Shown piece after piece: positions 6,383-16,726 of a stretch of 64,000 nucleotides of DNA. Positions within the stretch are counted from its first letter, which is position 1. Each line of letters begins with the position of its first letter. The position numbers and the translations under genes are program-made. The notes under the pieces are model-generated. The model did no database searches. It had not been told where the DNA came from and saw nothing but the letters and a program-made list of their open reading frames with translations. Origin of the DNA: VAXT01 sp963827725 (lineage in GTDB: Bacteria > Actinomycetota > Thermoleophilia > Gaiellales > Gaiellaceae); NCBI GenBank assembly GCA_963827725.1, contig CAWHBM010000001.1, positions 1,240,001 to 1,304,000 of the forward strand, read 5' to 3'.

Positions 6383-8230
6383 GTGGCCAGACACGTCTCG
6401 AAGCTAGAGGAAAAGCTGAAGGCACTGCCGACGAAGCCGGGCGTCTACCTGTTCCGCGACACGGGCGGGGAGGTCCTGTACATCGGCAAGGCGAAGTCGC
6501 TGCGGTTGCGCGTGCGCAGCTACTTCCAGAAGGGGGCGACGGTCACCCAGCTGCCCGAGCGGATCGCCGATCTCGAGGTGATCGTCACCGACACCGAGGT
6601 CGAAGCGCTGCACCTCGAGCAGAACCTCGTCAAACGACACCGCCCGCCGTTCAACGTCCGTCTCCGCGACGACAAGTCGTTCCCCTACATCGCCGTCACG
6701 GTGGGGGACGAGTACCCCCGGGTCATGTTCACGCGCGAGCGACACCGGCGTGGCGTCGTCTACTTCGGGCCGTACGCGAACGCGAAGAAGGTTCGCGAGA
6801 CACTCGACGTCCTGAACCGGGTTTTTCCCTACAGGCCGTGTGAAGGGCCCAAGCCCGGGCGGCACTCGGGGATTCCGTGCCTCGATTACCACATCGAACG
6901 GTGCCTGGCTCCGTGCGTCGGTTACGTGTCCAAGGAGGACTACCGGAGGGTGATCGACGGTGTGATCGAGTTTCTCTCGGGTGACACGAAGCCGATCGTG
7001 CGCCAGCTCGAGGAGAGGATGCGCCGCGCAGCCGAGGAGGAGCGCTTCGAGGAGGCGGCCCGCTTTCGCAACCGGCTCTTCGCGGTGCGGCACCTCGCCG
7101 AGCGGCAGGGAGCCGACAAGGCCGCAGTGGGGACGATCGACGTGATCGGGATCGCGAGCGAGGGCGACCGCGCCGTCGTCCAGGTCTTCCCGCTCCGGGA
7201 CGGGAAGCTGATCGACCGCTACAGCTTCCACCTCGAGAACGTGGAGGGGCAGGACACGGAGACGATCCTCGAGGCCTTCGTGCTGGAGTACTACGGTTCC
7301 GCGCCGAGTGTGCCGCCGCAGATCGTCGTGCCTCGGGACGCGGGCGACACGTCCGCGCTGGCCGAGTTCCTCACGGAGCGTCGCGGATCGCGCGTCGAGG
7401 TGCGGGCGCCCGAGAGAGGAGAGAAGCGCCGGCTCCAGGAGCTGGCGACGCAGAACGCACGGCTCGCGCTCGACTCCGAAGGTGTGGCGGCGGAGCAGAC
7501 CCGGCTGCGCAGGGTCGAGGCGCTCGAGGAGCTCCGCGAGGCGCTCAACCTCGAGAGCCTGCCTCTACGGATCGAGTGCTACGACGTCTCGAACATCCAG
7601 GAGTCGTCGCCGGTCGGCTCGATGGTCGTCTTCCAGGACGCTGTGCCGAAGAAGGCGCACTACCGGAAGTTCGGGATCAAGGGCGCCGAGGGGCAGGACG
7701 ACTTCGCGGCGCTCGCCGAGGTGATCTCGCGCCGATTCGCCCGGATGCGCGACGTCGCCGACGAGGAGTACGACGAATCCTTCTCATCGACGCCGAACCT
7801 CGTCCTCGTCGACGGCGGCAAGGGGCAGCTCTCGGCCGTGCTCGCCGCCATGCAGGCTTACGACCTGCCACGGGTGGCCGTGATCTCGCTCGCGAAGCGG
7901 GCCGAGGAGGTCTTCGTTCCCGACCGTCCCGAGCCGATCGTGCTCGACCGGCACTCGCCGGCGCTGCAACTTCTCCAGCGGGTTCGGGACGACGCGCACC
8001 GCTTCGCGCTCGGCTTTCATCGTCAGCGGCGCGACACGAAGGCGAAGGAGTCGATCTTCGACACGCTGCCGGGCGTCGGTCCCGCACGCAGGCGGGCACT
8101 CCTCCAGCACTTCGGTTCGGCGGAGCGCTTCCTCGCCGCGTCCCAGGAGGAGCTCGAGGGCGTCCCCGGGATGCCTGCGAAGACCGCTCGCTCGATCTAC
8201 GCGCAGCTCCACAAGGCGGGCCGCGCCTAG
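6383..8230 (+). CDS. uvrC: excinuclease ABC subunit C
   Basis: UvrC makes the two incisions around DNA lesions in nucleotide excision repair, working with UvrA and UvrB. The 615-residue protein has the N-terminal GIY-YIG nuclease (KPGVYLFRDTGG, then LYIGKAKSLRLRV, residues 15-90). The UVR motif for UvrB contact follows (EEERFEEAARFRNRL, near 215-230), then the central RNase H-like nuclease domain (ECYDVSNIQESSPVGSMVVF, LVDGGKGQL) and a C-terminal helix-hairpin-helix (LPGVGPARRRALLQHFGS). GTG 6383 is the start. The gene is divergent from the hydrolase gene, with 20 bp between start codons. No SOS box was seen upstream. Confidence 0.97.
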   Translation: MARHVSKLEEKLKALPTKPGVYLFRDTGGEVLYIGKAKSLRLRVRSYFQKGATVTQLPERIADLEVIVTDTEVEALHLEQNLVKRHRPPFNVRLRDDKSFPYIAVTVGDEYPRVMFTRERHRRGVVYFGPYANAKKVRETLDVLNRVFPYRPCEGPKPGRHSGIPCLDYHIERCLAPCVGYVSKEDYRRVIDGVIEFLSGDTKPIVRQLEERMRRAAEEERFEEAARFRNRLFAVRHLAERQGADKAAVGTIDVIGIASEGDRAVVQVFPLRDGKLIDRYSFHLENVEGQDTETILEAFVLEYYGSAPSVPPQIVVPRDAGDTSALAEFLTERRGSRVEVRAPERGEKRRLQELATQNARLALDSEGVAAEQTRLRRVEALEELREALNLESLPLRIECYDVSNIQESSPVGSMVVFQDAVPKKAHYRKFGIKGAEGQDDFAALAEVISRRFARMRDVADEEYDESFSSTPNLVLVDGGKGQLSAVLAAMQAYDLPRVAVISLAKRAEEVFVPDRPEPIVLDRHSPALQLLQRVRDDAHRFALGFHRQRRDTKAKESIFDTLPGVGPARRRALLQHFGSAERFLAASQEELEGVPGMPAKTARSIYAQLHKAGRA

Positions 8231-9072
8231 CTAGGGCTGTGACGAGCCCCGTGCGCCGTTCGCCAGCGAACGGTTCGCAGCGTGAGCAGTAGCGTGCCGA
8301 AGCCGAGCGCGAGGTTCACTGTGATGAGCGTGAGCCGCATGCCCACGCTGAAGGCGACGAGGGCCGCTCCGGCGACTTGCCCGCCGAAGAGGTAGAGCAG
8401 AAACGCTTGCTCCGTGCCGATTCCCGACGGGCTGATGGGGAGCAGGGAAGCGAGGGCAGCGGCAACCTGGACGAGCAGGGCGTTGTGCACGGTTGCCGGG
8501 AGCCCGAACGCTTGCAGGAACAGGAGGACCGCAGCGAACCGGCAGAGCCAGTCGGCCACCTGCCAGGCAACGACGCGGCTCACGTAACCCCGCTTGTCGC
8601 GGAGGATGAGGAAGCCCTGTCCGATCCGCCGCCGGAAGTCTCCGATCTGCTCGGCGAACCAGAGCACAATCACGAGCAGGACGACGAGAACGAGCCCGAT
8701 CGCCTTCAGGAACGTGCCCGGGTTGCGGATCACCCAGCCGAAGTCGAATGAGGGCCCGAGCACGTCGGATCCCGGCAGGTAGCCACTGGCCGCCGCCCAG
8801 AGCACGAGCGAGCCCGCGACGATGAAGTCGAACAGGCTGAGGAGGACGACCGTTGAGGCGATCGTCACGTAGGTGCTCCCTGGCACGCTGCGCTTCGCGA
8901 GGAACACGCGTACAGCGTCACCGCCGCGGGCCGGGATGAGTGCGTTGACCCCAACGCCCGCGAAGACCGCGCCCATGATCGACCGTCGTGGGACCGGCGC
9001 ATCGGGATAGGCGGCCTGGATGATGTTCCGCCAGGCTGTGCTGACGCAAAGGAGCCGGGCCACGTGCAACAC
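8227..9072 (-). CDS. UPF0104 / LPG-synthase-TM-like integral membrane protein
   Basis: At least 281 residues with seven or more hydrophobic helices. Family motifs are NALIPARGGDAVRV, VVLLSLFDFIVAG, LLPISPSGIGTEQAFL and LTLITVNLALGFGTLLL, as in the YbhN/AglD group of flippase-like proteins. The first usable start is GTG 9072, but that cuts through the first helix. The family-like N-terminus continues in frame upstream to just after the TAA of the preceding gene (9162-9160), where only a CTG at 9156-9154 is available. Its end overlaps the uvrC stop region by 4 bp (convergent). The role is unknown; membrane lipid or polysaccharide handling is a guess. Confidence 0.8.
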   Translation of the reverse strand: MLHVARLLCVSTAWRNIIQAAYPDAPVPRRSIMGAVFAGVGVNALIPARGGDAVRVFLAKRSVPGSTYVTIASTVVLLSLFDFIVAGSLVLWAAASGYLPGSDVLGPSFDFGWVIRNPGTFLKAIGLVLVVLLVIVLWFAEQIGDFRRRIGQGFLILRDKRGYVSRVVAWQVADWLCRFAAVLLFLQAFGLPATVHNALLVQVAAALASLLPISPSGIGTEQAFLLYLFGGQVAGAALVAFSVGMRLTLITVNLALGFGTLLLTLRTVRWRTAHGARHSPS

Positions 9073-9159
9073 GACGCCCAGCGTGAGCCAGCCCCAGCCG
9101 ATATCCGCCAGGTGGTCCCAGAAGACCCCGACGGCGTGCCAGATCGCCTGAAACAGGTC

Positions 9160-10812
<1,653 letters not shown>

Positions 10813-10837
10813 GTCCGTTGATTCTACGATTCCCGCT

Positions 10838-11299
10838 ATGGGTGCCACGCACGTGCGCTACGAAGTCGGAGGCTGGGGAGTAGGGGAGATGTGGCTGGCC
10901 GGCGACCGGCTGCTGCACCACGAGTTGCCTCGGGCGATCGGGGATGGCCCCGGGAGGAGTCACCCGCTGGCGAGCCGGGTCGTCGACTACTTCGCGGGTG
11001 AGCCCGACGATTTTCTCGACGTCGAGCTCGACCTCGAGGGCGTTACCGATTTCGAGCAAGAGCTCACAGACGCGCTGCGGCGTGTGCCGCGCGGAAGCAC
11101 CGTCACCTACGGGGAGCTCGCCGGGCTCGCCGGGCGACCAAAGGCCCAACGGGCCGCCGGGACGTTCTGTGCCCGCAATCGTTTCGGCCTGGTCGTCCCC
11201 TGCCACCGGGTCGTGGGAGCCGACGGCATCGGTTCCTACGGCTCCCTCGGAGTCGCGTACAAACGGCGCCTGCTGGAGCTCGAAGGTGTCTTTGTCTGA
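10838..11299 (+). CDS. ogt: methylated-DNA--protein-cysteine methyltransferase
   Basis: A 153-residue suicide repair protein that removes alkyl groups from O6-alkylguanine in DNA. The C-terminal domain carries the hallmark VVPCHRVVGADGIGSYG with the acceptor Cys, preceded by the winged-helix segment VPRGSTVTYGELAGLAGRP and the Arg-finger-like NRFGL. The ATG at 10838 is preceded at 7 nt by a -10-like TACGAT, so the transcript may be leaderless. It overlaps whiA by 14 bp and was probably co-transcribed with it, an uncommon pairing. Confidence 0.94.
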   Translation: MGATHVRYEVGGWGVGEMWLAGDRLLHHELPRAIGDGPGRSHPLASRVVDYFAGEPDDFLDVELDLEGVTDFEQELTDALRRVPRGSTVTYGELAGLAGRPKAQRAAGTFCARNRFGLVVPCHRVVGADGIGSYGSLGVAYKRRLLELEGVFV

Positions 11300-12203
11300 G
11301 GACCTGCGACACGAGCTGGCGGGGATCGCGCCGCGCAGGGACTGTGACCGGCTCGCCGAGCTCTCCGGCCTCGCCTACACAGCGGGCAGCCTCCATCTTC
11401 GTGGCCGGGGAGAGATCGCTCTCCACTTCGACCTTGCGAGCCCGGCGGCGGCGCGCCGCGCGTTCAGCCTGCTGCGCGAGCTTGGCTTGACGTCCGAGAT
11501 CCGCACATATCAGCGTGCCGCGTTCGGCCGGGAGACGCGGTATCAGCTTCACGTCGCCGGCGAGGAGCGCGCGCATCAGGTCCTGCGCGAGGCGGGCATC
11601 GTCAGCTCCGGTCTCGCGCCGCTCGAGCGGCCGCCGAAGCGGGTCGTCGGACGCGCGTGCTGCCGTGGGGCCTACCTGCGCGGCGCGCTCCTCGGCAGCG
11701 GCACCCTTTCCGGTCCCCGCTCGCCTCATCTCGAGGTGCGGAGCTCCACGCGAGAAGGAGCCGAGTTCGTGGCCTTCGTGGCCGACCGCCTCGGCGTTGA
11801 GCTAATGGTGCTCGAGCGTGGGCAGCATGCGATCGCGTATGCGAAGGGGCTCGGCCCGATCGCCGACGCGCTCGCGGCGTCGGGAGCGAGCGATGCGGTC
11901 CTCGCCTTCGAGGAGCAGGGCGTGATGGGTGCGACGAAGGCGCGGGCGAACCGCCTGGCGAACGCCGACCACGCAAACCTCGTCCGGACGAGCCGCGCCG
12001 CGCAGGCACAGATCCGCGCAGTCAGGCGCTTCGAGCGTCGCGGCCTCGACAAGCTGCCTCCGAAGCTGGGGGAGATCGCCGCGCTACGTCTGCGTCATCC
12101 GTCGCTTTCGCTGCGCGAGCTCGCTCTCAAGTGCAGCCCGCCGGCGACGAAATCCGCCGTGCAACGGCGGTTCGCGAGGCTTGTCCAGCTCGCCGAGAGG
12201 TGA
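11286..12203 (+). CDS. whiA: WhiA-type sporulation/division regulator
   Basis: WhiA is a DNA-binding protein of Gram-positive bacteria, required for sporulation septation in Streptomyces and tied to cell division in Bacillus. The 305-residue protein has the LAGLIDADG-like N-terminal part (RGAYLRGALLGSGTLSGP, AEFVAFVADRLGVEL). The C-terminal helix-turn-helix reads LPPKLGEIAALRLRHPSLSL, then LALKCSPPATKSAVQRRF. The GTG 11286 start overlaps ogt and has GGAG upstream. In many Actinobacteria whiA follows uvrC and rapZ/yvcK. Here uvrC is 3 kb upstream and the other two are absent. The 215 bp after whiA hold no recognisable gene. Confidence 0.95.
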   Translation: MSLSEDLRHELAGIAPRRDCDRLAELSGLAYTAGSLHLRGRGEIALHFDLASPAAARRAFSLLRELGLTSEIRTYQRAAFGRETRYQLHVAGEERAHQVLREAGIVSSGLAPLERPPKRVVGRACCRGAYLRGALLGSGTLSGPRSPHLEVRSSTREGAEFVAFVADRLGVELMVLERGQHAIAYAKGLGPIADALAASGASDAVLAFEEQGVMGATKARANRLANADHANLVRTSRAAQAQIRAVRRFERRGLDKLPPKLGEIAALRLRHPSLSLRELALKCSPPATKSAVQRRFARLVQLAER

Positions 12204-12418
12204 AGGAAAATAGTGCGGCGGGCCGGAGGAGAAGCTCCGAGGACGACCTCCTCCTCCCGTTGAACCGCGCTCCGGACCTTGACGACGGACGGGGTCTGAA
12301 TCCGTCGTCGGACGAGCACAGACCCGCCGCAAAATCAAGTATTGCGCACTAGCAGCGCCCTTTACAACTAGCCCGAGAAGCCGGGTCTGCAGCCCGTCCC
12401 AAGAGACCGGGTTTTTGG

Positions 12419-13892
12419 CTACCTCGCGAGGTAGATGACGAACGGGCGGCTCGTCTTGCGCGACGTGCGGCTTGGGTTCGCCTCGGCGCGGAAACGGATC
12501 GAGTAGACGTACGTTCCCGGTCGCAGTCGCCGCGCGGGGAAGCGCACATAGCGCTTCAGGTGCGCGTCCAGACGACCGGACTCGACGAGCGTCCTGGCCT
12601 TGACGGCGCTGCGGCCACGGGCGACGCGATAGATGCCGGCGTCGAAGAGCGCATCCTCGTCCGCGGAGGCGAGGAAGCTCCAGGAGTCCACGCGGCTTGG
12701 GAACCGGCGGCCCTTCCGGAACGTGGCCGCTGCTCCGTCGACGGTCGTCGAGTGGCGCCACGAGCGCGCTTTCCCGGCGCAGTTGCCGCCGGTCTCGGCG
12801 AGCGTGGCCTTCACCGAGTTGTACGAAGGGCGGGGAGTGCCGTCGGCGCGCATGAGCGCGGCCTGCCAGCGATCGAGGTTCGGCTCGTCCTGGAGCCCGA
12901 AGAAGAGGACTGCGTCGGTCGCGGGATCGCAGGCGACGTAGCGGAGGAGCCCGGCGTAGATGGCGGCCTGGGCGGCCTCGGTCGTCGGCACGATGTTCTC
13001 GGTGCCGAAGTAAGCGGGGACCGCTTCGGGGACGACCGCGACCTGCCAGCCGACCTCGTCGTACTTCACGCGCAGTCCCTGCTCGAATGTCTTCTGGCCT
13101 GTCCCGCCGAAGGCATCCCAGAACGCCTGCTTGATCCGGTCGAAGTTCGTGACGCCCGCGTTCGGCCAGGGGTAGCCCTCCGTCAGCGAGCTGGTGTCCT
13201 TCCTGGGGTACGGGTGATACGCAAACTGGTCCATCAGCGGCTTCGTCCGGCGGCTCGCGCGGTACCCGGCGCCCATTCCCTGGATGAACTTCACCGGCGA
13301 GGTCGAGACGTTCCCGGAGGCTCGCGGGTTGTCGTTGCCGCGTGGTGAGAGCCCGACGCCGATGACGTTGATCGTCGGGTCGACGGCTTTCAGCGCGTCA
13401 TAGCTCCGGGCCAGCAGCGCCTGGTAAGCGGCGCCCGAGACGTTTCTCCCTCGAGCGTCGAACTGGGGCTGCCAGAACCGAGGCTGGTTGGGCTCGTTGC
13501 CGACGATGACGTTCTTGACCGTCGGGAACGTGCGCGCGACGTGGTCGACGAACGCGACGAACTGCGTTGGCGCCCCCGGGCACCGTGATCGAGCGGGCCT
13601 TGAGCGGCGTCACCGAGAAGGTGACCTTCATGCCGCGCAGGGTCGCGACGGGCAGCACGCTCTCGATCTGCGCCTGGTGCGCGATCGTCATCGGCTGGGT
13701 CGCGTCCCAGAGGACACTCAGTCGGATCTCGCTCAGGCCGACGTCGTTCATGACCATGAAGAACGCGGCGCCGCCGTCCGGCTGTCCAAGCGGGCGGTCG
13801 TCGGCGACCCCGACGCTGATTGCCGCCTGGGCTGGGCCCGCAAGCGCGAAAGCTGCGCAGGCGAGTGCAAAGGTGAGGGCGAGACGCTTCAT
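12419..13892 (-). pseudogene. secreted glycoside-hydrolase-like protein (paralogue 2 of 3), frameshifted
   Basis: Starts at ATG 13892 with a clean signal peptide (MKRLALTFALACAAFALAGP) followed by AISVGVADDRPL. The frame breaks in the run CCCCCGGG at 13573-13580 (one extra base). It then continues in another frame with FVAFVDHVARTFPTVKN, VGNEPNQPRFWQPQFD, DEVGWQV and a C-terminal beta-rich domain ending YVYSIRFRAEANPS. The parts align end to end with the intact protein at 35134-36729, including both candidate catalytic Glu residues. The break may be a sequence error. Function presumably matches the paralogues. Confidence 0.75.
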
Positions 13893-13966
13893 CCGTCCCC
13901 ATTCCTCGACAGGATCGAGGCACGACCCATCCCCCGAACGGGTGCGGTTAGACTCGACGGCAGGCG

Positions 13967-14983
13967 ATGGCGACCAAGGTGGGCATCAACGGCTTCGGCC
14001 GGATCGGGCGCAACTTCTACCGGGCGTACCTGGAGAAGAGCCCGGGCTTCGAGCTCGTCGCCGTCAACGATCTCGCACCGCCGGACGTGCTCGCCCACAT
14101 GCTCAAGTACGACTCGACGCACGGCGTCCTCAAGAGCGAGATCACCGACTCGGAAGACGAGATCTCGGTCGACGGCTCCTCGTTTCGCGTGCTGTCGGAG
14201 CGCGACGCCTCGGCGCTCCCGTGGAAGGAAATGGGCGTCGACGTCGTCGTCGAGTCGACGGGGCTCTTCACCGATCGCGAAGGCGCATCGCAGCACCTCA
14301 CCGCCGGCGCGACCAAGGTCGTCATCTCGGCCCCTGCCACCGATCCCGACATCACGATCGTGCTCGGCGTGAACGACGACTCCTACGACCCGGAGCAACA
14401 TCACCTCATCTCCAACGCCTCCTGCACGACGAACTCCGTCGGGCCGATGGCGAAGATCCTGCTCGACACGTTCGGGCTCGAGTCGGGCTTCATGACGACG
14501 ATCCACGCCTACACGACCGAGCAGCAGCTCCAGGACCAGATCGCGATGACGCGCAAGGGGAAGGCCGACCTGAGGCGCATGCGCTCCGCTCCCCAGAGCA
14601 TCATCCCCGCCTCGACCGGGGCGGCGAAGGCGATCGGCGAGGTCATCCCGGAGCTCAAGGGGAAGCTCGACGGGATGGCGATGCGCGTTCCCGTGCCCGA
14701 CGGGAGCGTGACCGATCTGGTCGCGGTGCTCGGGCGCGAGGCGAGCGCGGACGAGGTGAACGAGGCTTTCAGCTCGGCGGCAGGCACGGACCACTGGGCC
14801 GGCCTTCTCGAGTACACGGAGGACCCGATCGTGTCGGCCGACATCATCGGGAACCCGGCCTCCTGCATCATCGACGGCCTCTCGACGATGGCGCACGGGA
14901 ACCAGGTCAAGGTGATCGGCTGGTACGACAACGAGTGGGGCTACTCGTGCCGGCTCGTCGACTTGATCGATCGCCTGCTGTAG
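13967..14983 (+). CDS. gapA: glyceraldehyde-3-phosphate dehydrogenase
   Basis: A phosphorylating GAPDH of 338 residues, interconverting glyceraldehyde-3-phosphate and 1,3-bisphosphoglycerate. Seen: the Rossmann motif GINGFGRIGRNFYRAYL at residues 6-22, VNDL after strand 2 (NAD-type), the active-site ISNASCTTNSVGP with Cys153, the downstream TTIHAYTTEQ, and the C-terminal WYDNEWGYSCR. It is the first gene of a tight block gapA-pgk-tpiA-gpmI. A -10-like TAGACT lies 12 bp upstream of the ATG. Its TAG stop overlaps the pgk GTG by one base. Confidence 0.98.
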   Translation: MATKVGINGFGRIGRNFYRAYLEKSPGFELVAVNDLAPPDVLAHMLKYDSTHGVLKSEITDSEDEISVDGSSFRVLSERDASALPWKEMGVDVVVESTGLFTDREGASQHLTAGATKVVISAPATDPDITIVLGVNDDSYDPEQHHLISNASCTTNSVGPMAKILLDTFGLESGFMTTIHAYTTEQQLQDQIAMTRKGKADLRRMRSAPQSIIPASTGAAKAIGEVIPELKGKLDGMAMRVPVPDGSVTDLVAVLGREASADEVNEAFSSAAGTDHWAGLLEYTEDPIVSADIIGNPASCIIDGLSTMAHGNQVKVIGWYDNEWGYSCRLVDLIDRLL

Positions 14984-16020
14984 TGCCTCGCTCGGTTCGC
15001 GACGCCGACGTCGCCGGCAGGCGCGTTCTGGTCCGCTCGGACCTGAATGTGCCGCTCGAGGACGGCAAGGTCGCGGACGACACACGCATCCGCGCCTCGC
15101 TGGCCACGCTCGAGCTCCTGCTCGAGCGGGACGCCGCCGAGATCGTCGTCTGCTCGCACCTGGGGCGACCGAAGGGGGAGGACCCGGCGTTCTCGATGAA
15201 GCCGGTCGAGGAACGGTTGCGAGAGCTGCTGCCCGACGAGCGGATCCGCGTGCTCGAGAACACCCGCTTCAACCCGGGGGAGACGAAGAACGACCAGGAC
15301 TTCGCCCGCGAGCTTGCCGACGACCTCGATCTGTACGTGAACGATGCGTTCGGATCAGCGCACCGCGCGCATGCCTCGACGGTCGGCGTCGCCCAGCTCC
15401 TCCCGGCCTATGCCGGACTACTGCTCGAGCAAGAGCTGGCACAGCTCGGGAAGCTCCTCGGCGACGTGGAGCGTCCCTTCGTGCTGATCTCCGGCGGTGC
15501 AAAGGTGGACGACAAGCTCGGGGTGCTGCGGAACCTCGGCGGCCGAGCGGACGAGGTGCTGATCGGCGGCAAGATGGCCGAGCAGCTGCGCGACGAGAAT
15601 CCGCTCGGGTTCGAAGTTCGGCTTCCGACCGACGTCGTGGCGGCCTCGGAGTTCAGCAACGACGCCGAGGCGAAGGTCGTCCCCTACGACGCGCTTCCGG
15701 ACGGTTGGCTCGGGCTCGACATCGGGCCGGAGACGCGGACGGCCTTCGCGGCGAGGGTTGGCGCGGCGAAGACCGTCTTCTGGAACGGGCCGATGGGCGT
15801 CTTCGAGTGGACTCGTTTCGCCGAAGGGACGAAGGCGGTCGCCGAGGCGGTGGCGAAAGTGGACGGATACACGGTCGTTGGGGGCGCCGATTCGATCCGC
15901 GCGCTGACCGAGCTCCAGCTCGTAGACCACGTAGATTGGGCCTCGACGGGCGGAGGCGCCGCCCTCGAGCTCCTGGAAGGGAAAGAATTGCCGGGAGTGG
16001 CGGCCATCCCGGAGGAATGA
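14983..16020 (+). CDS. pgk: phosphoglycerate kinase (compact form)
   Basis: Transfers phosphate from 1,3-bisphosphoglycerate to ADP. It has 345 residues from GTG 14983, about 45-55 fewer than usual. Seen motifs: LVRSDLNVPLEDGKV at the N-terminus, VVCSHLGRPKG, ENTRFNPGE, VNDAFGSAHRAHAS, ISGGAKVDDK, FWNGPMGVFEW, and the C-terminal DHVDWASTGGGAALELLEG. The shortening comes from loops before ENTRF and between IGGKMAEQL and LPTDVV, not from a terminal loss. Catalytic residues look complete. The stop lies 1 bp before the tpiA GTG. Confidence 0.97.
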   Translation: MPRSVRDADVAGRRVLVRSDLNVPLEDGKVADDTRIRASLATLELLLERDAAEIVVCSHLGRPKGEDPAFSMKPVEERLRELLPDERIRVLENTRFNPGETKNDQDFARELADDLDLYVNDAFGSAHRAHASTVGVAQLLPAYAGLLLEQELAQLGKLLGDVERPFVLISGGAKVDDKLGVLRNLGGRADEVLIGGKMAEQLRDENPLGFEVRLPTDVVAASEFSNDAEAKVVPYDALPDGWLGLDIGPETRTAFAARVGAAKTVFWNGPMGVFEWTRFAEGTKAVAEAVAKVDGYTVVGGADSIRALTELQLVDHVDWASTGGGAALELLEGKELPGVAAIPEE

Positions 16021-16021
16021 C

Positions 16022-16726
16022 GTGCTGATCGCAGGGAACTGGAAGATGTACAAGGGCCCGGCCGAGACGGCCGAGTTCTGCATCGAGCTGAAGCGGCAGC
16101 TTCCTGAGCTCGCCAGCATCGACGTCGCGGTCTGCCCGCCGTTTGCGTCGCTCGCAGTCGCCGTACAGATCCTGGCCGGGACGGACATCGCGGTCGCAGC
16201 CCAAAATGTCCACTGGGACCCTGAGGGCGCCTTCACGGGCGAGGTCTCGGCTCCGATGCTTCGGGAGCTCGGGGTCTACGGCGCCATCGTCGGCCACTCG
16301 GAGCGCCGCCAGTTCTTCGGGGAGACCGACGAGACGACCGCCAAGCGTGCGCGGGCCGCCCTCGACGCCGGACTCTCGGTGATCGCATGCGTGGGCGAGA
16401 CCGAGGCCGAGCGAGAAGCGGGGGAGACCGAAGACGTTCTCAGGCGGCAGGTCTCCGTCCTCGAGGGCGAGGACAACCTCGTCGTCGCCTACGAGCCCGT
16501 CTGGGCGATCGGGACCGGGCGCAGCGCGACCCCGGAGATGGCCCAGGAAGCGCACGCGCTGATCAAGAGCATCCTCGACGTCCCCGTGCTCTACGGCGGG
16601 TCGGTGAAGCCGGAGAACGCGGCCGAGCTGCTCGCTCTTCCTGACGTGGACGGCGCGCTCGTCGGCGGCGCCTCGCTCGACGTGGAATCGTTCGGCGCGA
16701 TTTGCCTCGCAGCTATCCGCTCGTAG
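16022..16726 (+). CDS. tpiA: triosephosphate isomerase
   Basis: Interconverts dihydroxyacetone phosphate and glyceraldehyde-3-phosphate. It has 234 residues, slightly short. The active-site set is present: NWKM (Lys8), IVGHSERR (His92) and AYEPVWAIGTG (Glu158), with phosphate-binding loops LYGGSVKPEN and DGALVGGASL. The start is GTG 16022, after GGAGGA at about 16012. The gene overlaps gpmI by 25 bp, so translational coupling is likely. Confidence 0.98.
   Translation: MLIAGNWKMYKGPAETAEFCIELKRQLPELASIDVAVCPPFASLAVAVQILAGTDIAVAAQNVHWDPEGAFTGEVSAPMLRELGVYGAIVGHSERRQFFGETDETTAKRARAALDAGLSVIACVGETEAEREAGETEDVLRRQVSVLEGEDNLVVAYEPVWAIGTGRSATPEMAQEAHALIKSILDVPVLYGGSVKPENAAELLALPDVDGALVGGASLDVESFGAICLAAIRS

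Noticed and set aside
12204..12418. Possible small gene or riboswitch between whiA and the hydrolase
   Set aside because: Only short near-repeats of CCGGGT type were seen. There was no consistent start, no conserved RNA motif and no strong hairpin with a T run.
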